Source of the DNA: Bubalus kerabau
Lineage: Eukaryota > Chordata > Mammalia > Artiodactyla > Bovidae
Length of the DNA: 64,000 bases
Reading direction: 5' to 3'
NCBI RefSeq assembly: GCF_029407905.1
Contig: NC_073632.1
Coordinates: forward strand, 57,708,964-57,772,963
Shown: positions 1-10,945 of the stretch, piece after piece
Position numbering within the stretch: the stretch's first letter is position 1
Layout: each line of letters starts with the position of its first letter
Position numbers and translations under genes: made by a program
Notes under the pieces: generated by a model
Told to the model about the DNA's origin: nothing
Databases searched by the model: none
What the model saw: only the letters and a program-made list of their open reading frames with translations

Positions 1-172
1 AACTGAGTGACTTCACTTTCACTTTTCACTTTCATGCATTGGAGAAAGAAATGGCAACCCACTCCAGTGTTCTTGCCTGGAGAATCCCAGGGACGGGGGA
101 GCCTGGTGGGCTGCCGTCTATGGGGTCACACAGAGTCAGACATGACTGAAGTGACTTAGCAACAGCAGCAGC
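1..172 (+). mobile_element. Bov-A2 SINE, second monomer with (AGC)n tail
   Basis: The window opens inside a Bov-A2. The linker rich in CTTTCACTTTTCAC leads into the monomer core (GGCAACCCACTCCAG and onward) and ends with the GACTTAGC(AGC)n tail at about 155-172. The first monomer lies outside the window. Confidence 0.9.
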
Positions 173-874
173 AAATTAAGCAAGTATTTGAGTATTCTTT
201 CAATCTTCTGATGGCACATTATTTCTGACTTTAACTGATAAGGGGCTGACTTATCTGCTTCTGGGTAAATGACTTATCGATAACTTTAATTGAATCCATT
301 ATTCCTTCTGAAACCGTGCTCTTTTTGTTTCTTGATTTGTACTATCTTCACAACATCTCAGTTGTTAAATAGGTGTTTAGGGTTATCACCTCTGGGAGAG
401 TTTCTGTGGAAAACACTCAATACATTGGAAGTAGCTAGAGAATGACTTATTCTGCTCTGATCTTTGTAACCTTATGCAAACATTTACTATCAAAATTCAA
501 CATGGATGCTTTATGGTGGGAAAATTCCATGTAAGTATTAGGAGGGATACATCTTTCTATTTCTGGTTAATTGTTTTCCAAAGCTGTTGTAAGTGTCCTA
601 AGTTTGTGGGATGCTTCACAATAGAAAAATGGTTCTCAGGTCAGAAACTGGTGCATTGCGTTCCCATCATTGGAGATGCCCAAGGAGTGTAAGTATTTTA
701 TAGATGGACCAGACTTGCTGTAAAGTAACCTGTATAACTTTATTTGACTTTTTCCCACAGTTATTCAGAAAACCTTTTCCTCCCCGATGGAAATAGTATT
801 CCAAGAAACACATTTCAAGAAACACTGCTTTTTTTTTAACGCTTAAAAAACTTTTACCAGTATCTGTGTAACTG
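173..874. other. Unique sequence, nothing recognised
   Basis: AT-rich single-copy-looking DNA with no convincing frame, repeat or regulatory signature. Short open frames here have no recognisable composition. Confidence 0.5.
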
Positions 875-1008
875 TTGTTGTTGTTTAATGATTAAGTCAT
901 GTCTAAGTCTTTTGCAACCCCATGGACTGTAGCCCGCCAGGCTCTTCTGTCCATGGTATTTCCCAGACAAGAATACTGGAATGGATTGCCATTTCCTTCT
1001 CCAGATCT
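875..1008 (-). mobile_element. Bov SINE fragment
   Basis: The reverse complement of the Bov core is readable (AGTCATGTCTAAG through TTTCCTTCTCCAG). It lacks the tRNA-like head, so it is a truncated Bov-A/Bov-tA copy. Confidence 0.85.
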
Positions 1009-1715
1009 GTGTAATTGCTATATGTCAAACATAGTGCACAAAAAGCTGCCTCTGATCAGCAAATTATGCGCTAACTTTAAAATACAATGTATATTCCCCA
1101 TTAAGTGGCCTTTTCTTCCATTCAGAAAATGGACTTGATGATACCTCGCAAATAATGCCAGATGGTTAAAATTAGGGTGCTGAGGAAAAATCCAACAATG
1201 AAATATTCCCCAGGCTTTTAGCATTTTCATTAAGTTACAAATCAAATTGATATATGCTTAAAATGACTATTAGTTTCTTGTTGAAAGGACCAGTATTCCT
1301 AGGGATGTGAGGATTAATACTTCCTCCTTCAATGAGCTGTGACATTTGAAGTTCTATTTCTTCCTAAAGATCCTCCTTCTTGCCAGAAAAGTTTCAATAT
1401 ATTCGTATAACTTAAAAAATGACAGTTGTTCCTTGCTCTGTTTTGACTTTTCCTTAAACTGATGTTATGTTTCAACACAAATTTACTGTTTTCCTCTTAC
1501 ACAGGTGAGTTCTTACTTTACATGAGACTGACATTTTCAGGAGCCTTTGGGATGTTAGTGGAAATATCAGTAGCATGAGACAGGCATCAGTGTTCAAGCA
1601 TTCCTATCCCCTGTTTGCTCTTGTGAGCAAACAAGTCCACTGAATCTCTCACCAAGTCTTCACATTGTAGGAACCAACACAACGAAAAGTAGCCGGACTT
1701 AAAATACCTGGCTCT
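1009..1715. other. Unique sequence, nothing recognised
   Basis: No repeat family or coding signal was identified between the Bov fragment and the CHR-2 SINE. Confidence 0.5.
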
Positions 1716-1874
1716 GGGACTTCCCTGGTGGTCTAGTGGCTAAGACTCCCAGTGCCAGGGGTTGGGTTTGATCCCTGGTCAGGGAACCAGATTTCACATG
1801 CCTCAACCAAAGATCCTGTGTGCCCTGCAACTGAGATCCAGTGCACCCAAATAAATAAAAATTATCAAAAAAAA
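1716..1874 (+). mobile_element. CHR-2-type tRNA-Glu-derived SINE
   Basis: It starts GGGACTTCCCTGGTGG, carries the B-box-like GATCCCTGGTCAGGG and ends in an A-rich tail. Imperfect CTGGCTCT/CTGGCCCT flanks suggest a target duplication. CHR SINEs are shared by whales, hippos and ruminants and are older than Bov-tA. Confidence 0.75.
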
Positions 1875-1879
1875 TCTGG

Positions 1880-2203
1880 CCCTAAATAGAGGACTTGGGA
1901 AATAGAATAATGTCAAATGGAAGAGCTGGAAGTCACCTCAGAAATCATCCAATTCAGAGGTTCTCCTGGGCAACTTGGAAGCAAACAAACCAGCAAGCAA
2001 AGGTACGATGCTTAAGGGCCCAGCTCACAAAGATTCACTTTCAGTCGAGCTGGGGTGGTCTAACATCTGGGATTTAATAGTTTTTAAAACTCTCCTGTGG
2101 GAAGGAAGGATCTCAAGTGCAGAGAGGGTTGAGGACAATTAATCTCACAAGCTTCCTCGTTTTATGAGTGAGGAAACTTTTAAGCAATTAAGTGATTTAC
2201 ACG
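1880..2203 (+). repeat. Ancient MIR/L2-like repeat, 5' part
   Basis: The pattern of GCTGGAAGTCACCTCAGAAATC and, near 2150-2180, TTTATGAGTGAGGAAAC resembles the diffuse mammalian MIR/L2 class. The repeat seems to resume after the Bov-tA at about 2440-2515. It is heavily decayed. Confidence 0.4.
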
Positions 2204-2432
2204 CTTGCGTGAGTGCGTGCTAAGTCGTTTCAGTCGTGTCTGACTCTTTGCGACCCCAGAGACTGTAGCCCGCCAGGCTCCTCTGTCCATGGGATTCTCC
2301 AGGCAAGAATACTGGAGTGGGTTGCCATGCCCTCCTCCAGGGGATCTTCTGGATCCAGGCATCGAACCTGCATCTTTTATGTCTTCTGCATTGGCAGGTG
2401 GATTCTTTACCACTAGCACCACCTGGGAAACC
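2204..2432 (-). mobile_element. Full-length Bov-tA SINE
   Basis: On the minus strand the whole element is present: a head beginning near 2432 (complement of CACCTGGGAAACCC), a B-box region, the Bov core and a short variable tail near 2204. The open frames across it on both strands are element sequence. Confidence 0.92.
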
Positions 2433-2764
2433 CTTACTTGCCTACTGTTGCTGAATTAATTAGTTCATTCAAATCAGAAAGCAGATCTGACTCTTAACCA
2501 GTGCCCTTTCACCCTATGGACCATCTCTCCAGGCCTCTCTCCCTAGCTGTGTTACCTGGGAGAGTCACCTGACCTATTACCTTGTCAATCGCACTTAACA
2601 AGGGTCATTTTAGGATCAGACGATCGATGGAAAACATGCCTGTGCAAGCTTAGACGGTATTGCTATTTCATCATCAATGATCCAAATCAATTTGTTCATT
2701 TGCATTAATTAACAGGATGTTTCCCACAAACTTTCACTTGAAAAAGTTCTTTCCTCAATTTTGT
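2433..2764. other. MIR remnant then unique sequence
   Basis: Positions 2440-2515 look like the 3' end of the MIR/L2-like repeat interrupted by the Bov-tA. Nothing is recognised in the remainder. Confidence 0.35.
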
Positions 2765-2968
2765 TTTTTTTTTAATTATTTGTTTATTTTAAGCTTTTTA
2801 GTTTGTACTGGAGCATAGCCGATGAATAATGTTGTGATACTTTCAGGAGCACAGTGAAGAGACTCAATCATACATATACACATATCCATTCTCCCACAAA
2901 CTCCCCTCCCATCTGGGCTGCCACATAACATTGAGCAGAGTTCCCTGTGTGATATAGTAGCTTTCCTC
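2765..2968 (-). mobile_element. L1 3' UTR fragment (artiodactyl type)
   Basis: An oligo(T) run at the left end is followed by TTTAGTTTGTACTGGAGCATAGC, then by sequence matching the reverse complement of the artiodactyl L1 3' UTR up to the TCCCTGTG motif. It is truncated at its 5' side. Confidence 0.7.
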
Positions 2969-4412
2969 AATTTTTATTTGACTTCTAAGACTACCTCTTG
3001 TCATGTTAATCACTCCCAGCTTCAGTGTCTTTCTGAATCCACTGAGTGGTTTTTACACATATGTCCCAACATCCAACCCACTCTGGCACACAAAACCTTC
3101 TTAATAGTTTTCCAAAAGAAAACAAAAATAGGAGTTCTTAAATAAGTGTGCTAGCTCCATGTCCTGGGCCATGACAGTGCTTTGAGACACAACAAAATAA
3201 GAAAGCAAGTGAAGAGAAAGCACTCTCTCCACATCTTCCCACAGGGACCCAGCCAGCAGACTTGTTTCTTTGGGATGGCCTACCCACTGCATCCCTGACC
3301 TTCAGAGTCCCCGTACACAGCAGGTTCTCCCCACTGCTAGCCGTTCCTCCACTCATCAGAGCTTCATTGTCAGTGGGTCTGCCTTACACTGAGAAGAATT
3401 CTATGCAGAGGCTGGAGGAAGGCTGTCCTTGCACAGGATTCAATGCCAGGGCTGCCAGTGTCTCCGCAGAGCAGACGAGCTGGGTTGCCTCCACACTTGA
3501 GCTCTCGGTGGTTCTTGGAGTCCTCTTTTGAATCTTGACATCAGGAGCCCAGTGGGTATGGATGGGTTGTTCAGCAGGTGGGTACTCCTCTCCCACCCAC
3601 TACCCTGGAAAATTGCAGAGAGTACCACTGACAAATGCATAACCGATCCATGGGTGCATGGACCCAGAGACTGCTATTATTTCTAGGCCATCAGAACTTC
3701 ACTTGATGCTTCATTGAGAACTATAGGGCAGCCTGCCTGCTCCTCATTACCGTGGACAGTTGAAAGCTAGAAGTATGTCAGAGGGCTTCTTGTGGACTTG
3801 ACTTTTCACCTACCATAAAGTGATAGCAGTCAATAGGAAAATCATTTCATGGAGGGCCCCTAGAACGTGCCAATCTAAGCAGCTAACATCAGCCTCTGTA
3901 AATCAATCATGCCATGGTTTCAGCCTCATTACTGGAATTGGTGTCCAAGCTAAAGAAGTCAGTAAATACCAGAAAGTAAGCTTTATTGCAAAACAGACTG
4001 AAGTTCCAGTAAAAATGCTGTATGTGAAGAGAAACGTGCTGGTTACAGATGTCCATCAGCCCTGATCCTAGGTAGTATATATTACAAAATGAACGCAGGT
4101 GGGGGCAGGGTACCTGCAAGAGGCAAGGACAGATGCTCTTAGCAAGGCATTCCAATCAAAATCAAACTTAAATGTTCCCAAGGGGTATGCCATGACTGGG
4201 TAGAATAAAATCAGACTGACTGGATTTTTTAAACTGTTTTAGTTGACAGTCTTCTCCAGATAAACAAACAAAACAGTCTCCATTTTAATTTAAAAGCCTT
4301 CATCTATGACTCTGTGCCTTGGGCAGAGCAGGTGTCAAGCGATGTGAGCTACACAAATCCTATAGATACGAAGAGGAAAGGGTGTATCATTTTTGCTGTT
4401 ATTATTGTTCTT
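2969..4412. other. Unique sequence, no gene seen
   Basis: This is one of the longer non-repeat stretches. Overlapping frames of 60-90 codons occur on both strands at 3.1-3.6 kb, but none has recognisable protein character. A moderately GC-richer part lies at 3.24-3.60 kb. Confidence 0.5.
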
Positions 4413-5105
4413 TTTTAAAAAACTAATTTTTAATTGAAGGATAATTGATTTACAGAATTTTACTGTTTTCTGTCAAACCCCAACATGAATCAGCCATAGG
4501 TATACATATATCCCCTCCTTCTTGAACCTCTCTCCCATCTCCCTCCCCATCCCCACCTCTAGGTTGATACCGAGCCCCTGTTTGAGTTTCCCGAGACATA
4601 CAGCAAATTCCCATTGGCTATCTATTTCACATATGGTAATGTAAGCTTCCATGTTATTCTTTCCATACTTCTCACCCTCTCCTCCCCTCTCCCCATGTCC
4701 ATAGGTCTATTCTCTATGCCTGTTTATCCTTTGCTTCCCTGCCAATAAATTCTTCAGTACCATTTTTCTAGATTCTGTATATATGTATTAGGATATTATC
4801 TTTCTCTTTCTGACTTACTTCACTCTGTATGATAGGCCCTAGCTTCATCTACTTCATTAGAACTGACTCAAATATGTTCCTTATTATGGCTGAGTAATAT
4901 TCCATTGTGTATATGTACCACAACTTCTTTATCTATTTACCTGTCTATGGACATCTAGGCTGCTTCTGTGCTCTCGCTATTGTAAATAGTGCTGCAGTGA
5001 ACAATGGGATACATGTGTCTCTTTCAATTTTGGTTTCTTCAGGGTAAGTGCCTAGGAGTGGGATTTCTGGGTCATATGGTGGTTTTATTCCTAGTTTTAT
5101 AAGGA
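4413..5105 (-). mobile_element. L1 3' end (3' UTR and end of ORF2)
   Basis: On the minus strand it runs from the ORF2 tail (complement of the TGGAATATTACTCAGCC theme near 4895-4915) through the 3' UTR to an A-rich end at about 4413. It is 5'-truncated and carries no intact frame. Confidence 0.88.
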
Positions 5106-5439
5106 AAAGAATATCTTAAAGAGCTTTCTATCAGCCTTGTTGCTCAGTTTCTGCCTCCAAAATTCAGGGAAATAACACCTGGGACTAGGAGGAGGAAAAG
5201 GGTGGTTGTTTTGCTCTAGAAATTGAATCAAGTTCCCCAAATTCTGTCCAATATCTTTTCACCATTTATTCCCTATTTTTTGTTCTCAGACAGGGGAAGC
5301 ATTCATTTCAAAGTTGCTCCTTAACTGCAGTTTCTAGTTGAGGCCATGGGAAATGAAGAAGAAAGCTTTCCTCTATTGTCAGAATCACAGTCCCTGCTTA
5401 ACATTTCTCCAATTTGCTCTACACTGTTACCAGGTCAAA
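5106..5439. other. Unique spacer
   Basis: No recognised feature lies between two oppositely oriented L1 3' ends. Confidence 0.5.
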
Positions 5440-5957
5440 AGAAGTTGTGGTACATATATACAATGGAATATTACTCGACCAAGAAAAGGAACACATTTGA
5501 GTCAGTTCTAGTGAGGTGGCTGAACCTAGAGCCTATCATACAGAGTGAAGTAAGTCAGAAAGAGAAAAACAAGCATTGTATATTAATGCATATATATGGA
5601 ATATAGAAAAATGGTATTGATGAATCTATCTGCAGGGCAGCAATAGAGATGCAAACATAGAGAACAGACTTGCAGACACAGCAGGGAAAAGAGAGGGTGG
5701 GATGAATTGAGAGAGTAGCACTGAAACATATCCATCACCATATGCACAATAGATAACCAGTGGGAATTTGCTGTGGGACACAGGGAGCTCAAGTCAGTGC
5801 TCTATGACAACCTAGAGGGGTGGGGTGGAGTGGGAGGTGGGAGGAAGGAGGCATATGTATTGTATACCTAAGTTTGACTCATGTTGATATATGGCAGAAA
5901 CTAACACATTGTAAAGCAACTATCCTCTAATTAAAAATAAATACATTTTTAAAAAGA
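5440..5957 (+). mobile_element. L1 3' end with ORF2 C-terminus
   Basis: The frame 5442-5606 encodes the last ~54 residues of L1 ORF2p, including WYIYTMEYYS and QSEVSQKEKN, and ends HIYGI-stop as in mammalian L1. A G-rich 3' UTR and an A-rich tail ending near 5957 follow. It is 5'-truncated. Confidence 0.9.
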
Positions 5958-6544
5958 ACTAGAGTCTGGATTTTTCAACCCACTCATCCTGTGTTTTTAT
6001 TTCTGATGTCTTATCTTTTGTGCAGCCAAAACTTCCACAGCAGCTCCTGAGCATATTCTAAAGGCTTTTTAAAAATATCAGAACTCCATGCTGCTGTGTA
6101 AATTGCCCAGCAAGAGAGACATGGTGCGTCAGGGTCCAAATCCCTCAGCTGGAGAATGAGGCACTACCCACATTTCTCTGGGCCTGCCAGATGGGCCTCT
6201 GTGGCTAGACTGGATGTGATGCTGCAGCTCAATGGTGAGGTGGGCAACTACTGAGCAGAAGAATCCACTTAGATTATTCATGGCCAAGTCTCACAAGATT
6301 CAAACACATAGATGCTATGAGCAGCCCTCAAAGGGTCCAGGGAGTTTAATTCTGAGTTGTTATAGTGTTAAGCCTAGAAAATTTATCTAAAAAAATTTGA
6401 GGGGTGTTTGCTCTTGTTTTCAGGGTGGAGGAATAGAGGTAGAATCCTTAAGGAGAAATGCTGGTTTGGGTTCAAGTTCAAACCTAGTGACCATCAGGAA
6501 GAAGAATAGAGGCTTGTGAACAACCAGTCTTAGAGAAGCTTATC
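5958..6544. other. Unique sequence, nothing recognised
   Basis: No repeat or coding signature was recognised. Confidence 0.5.
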
Positions 6545-7140
6545 TGATTATGTGTTTGCTTTTTGTGCCAGTACCATGTTGTTTTAATTACTGTAGCTTT
6601 TATGGGGAATCTGAAATCAGGAGCATGATACCTCCAGCTTTGTTCTTTTCTCTACAGACTGTCTTGGCTGTTTGGGGTCCTTTGTGGTCCCATGTAAAAT
6701 TTAGCATTATTTGATACAATTCTGGGGAAAATGTCAAGGGTATTTTGATAAGAATTGCACTAAATACATAGATTACTTTTGGTAGTATGGATATATTAAC
6801 AACATTAATTCTTCTAATCCATGAACAAGGGATATCTTCCCATCTATTTGTACTGTCTTCAGTTTCCTTCATCAATGTCTCATAGTTTTCAGAGTATAGG
6901 TCTTTCATATTCTTAGTTAAGTGTATTCCAAGGTACTTTATTGTTTTTGATGCAATTATAAATAGTATTGTTTTCTTGAATTCTCTTTCTAGTAGTTTAC
7001 TATTAGTGTATAGAAAAGCAACAGATTTCTGTTATATGTTAATCTTGTATCCTGCAATTTTACTGGATTCATTTATTGATTCTATTAGTTTTTTGGTGAA
7101 GACTTTAGGGTTTTCTATTTGCTCTATGCAAAGAGTGACA
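6545..7140 (-). mobile_element. L1 ORF2 internal fragment
   Basis: On the minus strand the frame 6600-6908 encodes the post-RT region of L1 ORF2p, with residues such as RWEDIPCSWI, INVVNISILPKVIY and AGGIML. The flanks on both sides continue the ORF2 nucleotide sequence. It is an internal fragment with no 5' or 3' end. Confidence 0.88.
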
Positions 7141-7164
7141 GTTTTACTTCCTCTATTTCAATTT

Positions 7165-7380
7165 GGATGGAAGAGGCTGTGCAAAAAGTCATCAGAGGTA
7201 GGAGGGAGGGGGATGGGGGGTATTAGACTAGGATGGCAGCTAAAGAGGAGGTAGGCAGTGAGGAGTCAGTTGAAGACCCAGGAAAGACAAGAGGGTGCTG
7301 GGGTTAGGGAGCCAACGGAGGTGGGTAGTATGGGGCTGGAGCTCAGAAGTGGGGTCTGTTCTGAGGAATAAAGAAGGTGT
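7165..7380. repeat. Purine-rich low-complexity stretch
   Basis: The plus strand is strongly G/A-biased (AGGAGGGAGGGGGATGGGG near 7200). It has no coding value. Confidence 0.5.
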
Positions 7381-7385
7381 GGAAT

Positions 7386-7412
7386 GCACACACACACACA
7401 TACACATACACA
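7386..7412. repeat. (AC)n microsatellite, interrupted
   Basis: CA dinucleotides with two TACA interruptions lie directly before an L1 3' end. Confidence 0.85.
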
Positions 7413-7906
7413 CAGTGGAATACTACTCAGCCATAAAAAAGAATGAAATTTGCTTTTTGCAACAAAATGCATGTACTTGGAAGGTAATATGCTAAGTTAA
7501 ATAAGTCAGACAGAGACAGACAAATACTGTATGATATGGAATGAATGAATGAAGTGGAATACTGTATGATTCCACTTATATGTGGAATCTGAAAAATAAA
7601 ACAGCCTAGTGAATATAACAAAAAAGTTATATTTAGAGACAATAGACTAATGGTTACCAGTAGGGAAAGGAAAGGTTGGGAGAGGCAAAACAGTGGTAGA
7701 GGATTCGGGGTACAAACTATTATGTATAAAATAAATAAGCTACAAGGACATATTGCACAACACAGAGAATATAGCCAATATTTTATAGTAACTACAAAGG
7801 GAGTAGAAGTTTTTAAAATTGTAAATCACTATGTTGTACACTAGTAACAAATAATACTGTACACATCTATACTTTAAACAAATCCAAAAAAATTTTAAAA
7901 GAAAAA
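7413..7906 (+). mobile_element. L1 3' end
   Basis: It begins GTGGAATACTACTCAGCCAT, has the AAGTTAAATAAGTCAGACAG landmark and runs to an A-rich end near 7906. A local direct repeat (GTGGAATACTGTATGAT-like) occurs at 7520-7575. Confidence 0.88.
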
Positions 7907-8295
7907 AGTTATCTTATATTTCTAAATCATTTTTGAGTGCTGTCACTATTTCTAAATTTTTCCCATTCTGACTTATATTGTTCATTTATCTCTTGTATTA
8001 TATTCTCAATTTTTAAAAGATTTTTGAAATAGTATATTATATATTTTATTTTTAAGTGTGAATGTAGTATTTAACTTACTATTGTTCATTTTAATGTGAA
8101 TTTATTTTTCCTAGTGTTTAAAAAGAAGCAAGCTTCAAGACAGAGTTAATAACTGCACAATTTCCTTTCAAGTTCTTGTGTAGTGTTAAAAAGAAGGGTG
8201 GATTTTTTTCCTGAAATTTTCCAGCTCTTTTTCCTCCCCAGTTTTTATCTGGACTGTCTCCTTCCTTCAACACTATTGTCTCTGTCCTCAATTTT
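7907..8295. other. AT-rich unique sequence
   Basis: Nothing was recognised. The stretch is very AT-rich around 8020-8060. Confidence 0.5.
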
Positions 8296-8515
8296 TCAGT
8301 TCAGTTCAGTTCAGTCGCTCAGTCGTGTCCGACTCTTTGTGACCCCATGAATGGCAGCTCGCCAGGCCTCCCTGTCCATCACCAACTCCCGGAGTTCACT
8401 CAGACTCACGTCCATCGAGTCAGTAATGCCATCCAGCCATCTCATCCTCTGTCATCCCCTTCTCCTGCCCCCAATCCCTCCCAGCATCAGAGTCTTTTCC
8501 AATGAGTCAACTCTT
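8296..8515 (-). mobile_element. BovB LINE 3' end
   Basis: On the plus strand it starts with a TCAGT pentamer run, followed by the complement of the BovB 3' UTR and the ORF C-terminus (CCATCCAGCCATCTCATCC). BovB is an RTE-class LINE that ends in short tandem repeats rather than poly(A). The copy is 5'-truncated at about 8515. Confidence 0.92.
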
Positions 8516-8840
8516 ATATCTAATTGTTTCTCCTCAATGTGTGTTTCTGTTATGAACAGCATTGTGACTAGTACACGTAGAGAGTTCATAAGTGCTAGCC
8601 TGCTTCAGTCCCTCCTGTCCTCATCCCCAGGCTGTAAGTACTACTATTGGGTTGGGTAAAGTCTCTCCCAGTTTCTCAAACTAGCATTCTGCACTTATCT
8701 ACAAGTGAGGACGTGAGAACTCTCTTAATCTCAGGTGGGACAGACATCTTATTCTTCCCTCTGTTTCTCCCCACATGGAAACTGAAACATCTAGTTTTTG
8801 TGGTTATTGGTAATCTGTTTCCATCTGCTTGTATTTGGAA
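8516..8840. other. Unique sequence
   Basis: Nothing was recognised. Confidence 0.5.
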
Positions 8841-8966
8841 GAGGGCATGGCAACCCACCCTAATATCCTTGCCTGGAGAAACCCCATGGACAGAGGAGCC
8901 TGGTGGGCTACAGTCCATGGGGTGGCAAAGAGTCAGAATGACTGAGCGACTAAGCACACACACTGC
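8841..8966 (+). mobile_element. Bov SINE fragment
   Basis: The Bov core (CTTGCCTGGAGAAACC to GACTGAGCGACTAAG) is followed by a short CA tail. The tRNA-like head is missing. Confidence 0.88.
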
Positions 8967-9176
8967 TTATATTTTGGTGTTAATGGGGATACTCTGTCAG
9001 ATTTTTGTGTTGTTCATGAGTTTTTTCTTTTTTTTTATTTTCTTATCTAGTTGTACCTTTTTAACGTGACATCTAGAAAGATCCAAAAATCATGTTGCCA
9101 CCTCTGGCTCAATGGTCTTAGATTTTCTCTAAATAAATTAATAGTTTTTGAGTGTTTATATGTCCTGTGCTCTATT
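8967..9176. other. Unique spacer
   Basis: Nothing recognised apart from a T-rich run at 9020-9040. Confidence 0.4.
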
Positions 9177-9386
9177 GTGCTGTGCTTAGTTGGTCAGTCA
9201 TGTCCAACTCTTTGTGACCCCATGGACTGTAGCCCACCAGGCTCCTCTGTCCATGGGGATTCTCCAGGCAAGAATACTGGAGTGGGTTGCCATGCCCTCC
9301 TCCAGGGGATCTTCCCAACCCAAGGTTCAAACCCACGAATCCTGCATTGCAGGAGGATTCTTTATGGTCTGAGCCATCAGGGAAGC
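9177..9386 (-). mobile_element. Full-length Bov-tA SINE
   Basis: The minus-strand element has its head at about 9386 (complement of CCATCAGGGAAGC) and a complete core. It abuts a TG microsatellite and a second Bov copy in the same orientation. Confidence 0.92.
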
Positions 9387-9406
9387 TTGTGTGTGTGTGT
9401 GTGTGC
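9387..9406. repeat. (TG)n microsatellite
   Basis: A run of about nine TG units separates two minus-strand Bov SINEs. It was probably seeded by the variable tail of the right-hand copy. Confidence 0.85.
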
Positions 9407-9407
9407 A

Positions 9408-9571
9408 TGCACGCACGTTGCTCAGTCATGCCCAGCTCTTGTGACCTCATAGACTATAGTCTGCCAGGCTCCTCTGTCTATGGGATTCCCCAGGCAAAGA
9501 TACTGGAGTGGGTTGCCATTTCCTGCTCCAGGGGATCTTCCTGACCCAGGAATTGAACTTGGGTCTCTAAC
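9408..9571 (-). mobile_element. Bov-tA SINE, head-truncated
   Basis: The core and B-box region are readable on the minus strand (complement of GACCCAGGAATTGAAC), but the terminal GGGCTTCCC head is absent. A MIR follows directly. Confidence 0.85.
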
Positions 9572-9576
9572 TATTT

Positions 9577-9730
9577 TAATCCTCACACCATCTTTCTAAA
9601 GTAGAATTTCTTATTATCGTCATATTATAGATGGTAAAACAGAGGCACAAAAAGTTCGAACAGTTTGCCATGGTCACACAGAGGTAAGTGGGTACCAGTC
9701 CAGAGGTGGGTGTCAGCTACTCTGGCTTCA
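9577..9730 (+). repeat. MIR SINE
   Basis: MIR landmarks appear in order: AATCCTCACACCATC, TATAGATGGTAAAACAGAGG, and TGGTCACACAGAGGTAAGTG. This is an ancient mammal-wide tRNA-derived SINE. Confidence 0.8.
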
Positions 9731-9838
9731 AATGTTTAACATCAGGAAGAAATTTCTTTCAAAGATGGTTTAGAGGGCATGCTTTATTTTTCGAGTACTA
9801 TCACTAGGGTAGAATATGCATTTAAAAATTAATATGGA

Positions 9839-10266
9839 GAACTTCCCTGGCAGTCCAGTGTTTGAGACTTCGCCTTCCAATGCAGGTGCATGCATGCATG
9901 CTAAATCACTTCAGTCATGTCTGACTCTCTGAGACCCTAAGGACTGTAGCCCACCAGGCTTCTCCGTCCATGGGATTCTCCAGGTAAGAATACTGGAGTG
10001 GGTTGCCATGCCCTCGTCCAGGGATCTTCCCAACCCAGGGATCAAATCTCATCTCTTGTGTCTCCTGCATTGACAGCTGGATTCTTTACCACTAGTGCCA
10101 CCTGGGAAGCCCCGAGTGCAGGTGGTGCTGGTTCAACCCCTTGTTGGAAAGCTAAGATCCCACATGGCTTGTGGCCAAGAAACCAAAACACAGAACAGAA
10201 GCAATGTTGTAACAAATTCAATAAAGACTTTAAAAATGGTCCACATAAAAAAATCTTTAAAAAATT
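9839..10266 (+). mobile_element. CHR-2 SINE split by a nested Bov-tA
   Basis: The 5' part (ACTTCCCTGGCAGTCCAG) occupies 9839-9888. The element resumes at 10117 and runs to the conserved tail AACAAATTCAATAAAGAC and an A-rich end. The same tail is seen in the CHR-2 at 12.4-12.6 kb, which supports treating both halves as one element. Confidence 0.82.
9889..10116 (-). mobile_element. Bov-tA SINE inserted in CHR-2
   Basis: This complete minus-strand Bov-tA is bracketed by an 8-bp target-site duplication, TGCAGGTG, at 9881-9888 and 10117-10124. Its tail on the left is a GCATGCATGC motif. Confidence 0.92.
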
Positions 10267-10267
10267 T

Positions 10268-10945
10268 TAAAAATAAAAATTATGATCCAGCAATCCCACT
10301 GCTGGGCATACACACTGAGGAAACCAGAAGGGAAAGAGACACGTGTACCCCAATGTTCATCGCAGCACTGTTTATAATAGCCAGGACATGGAAGCAACCT
10401 AGATGCCCATCAGCAGATGAATGGATAAGAAAGCTGTGGTACATATACACAATGGAGTATTACTCAGCCATTAAAAAGAATATATTTGAATCAGTTTTAA
10501 TGAGGTGGATGAAACCGGAGCCTATTATACAGAGTGAAGTAAGCCAGAAAGAAAAACACCAATACAGTATACTAACGCATATATATGGAATTTAGAAAGA
10601 TGGTAACAATAACCCTGTGTACGAGACAGCAAAAGAGACACTGATGTATAGAACAGTCTTATGGACTCTGTGGGAGAGGGAGAGGGTGGAAGATTTGGGA
10701 GAATGGCATTGAAACATGTAAAATATCATGTATGAAACGAGTTGCCAGTCCAGGTTCGATGCACGATACTGGATGCTTGGGGCTGGTGCACTGGGATGAC
10801 CCAGAGGGATGGTATGGGGAGGGAGGAGGGAGGAGGGTTCAGGGTGGGGCACACATGTATACCTGTGGTGGATTCATTTTGATATTTGGCAAAACTAATA
10901 CAATTATGTAAAGTTTAAAAATAAAATAAAATTTAAAAAAATATA
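10268..10945 (+). mobile_element. Young L1 3' end (L1-BT-like)
   Basis: The frame 10281-10595 encodes about 104 C-terminal residues of L1 ORF2p without interruption (PAIPLLGIHT, PMFIAALFIIARTWKQP, WYIYTMEYYSAIKK, ending HIYGI-stop). A well-preserved G-rich 3' UTR and an A-rich tail follow. It is 5'-truncated and joined directly to the A-rich end of the CHR-2 SINE. The intact frame suggests this is among the younger L1 pieces in the window. Confidence 0.92.

Noticed and set aside
2204..2432. Overlapping open frames on both strands with GNPLQYSCLENP-type sequence
   Set aside because: This peptide recurs across the window because it is translated Bov SINE sequence, not a protein family.
3138..3640. 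Cluster of 63-89 codon frames at 3.1-3.6 kb
   Set aside because: They overlap on both strands with no consistent coding bias and no recognisable domain.
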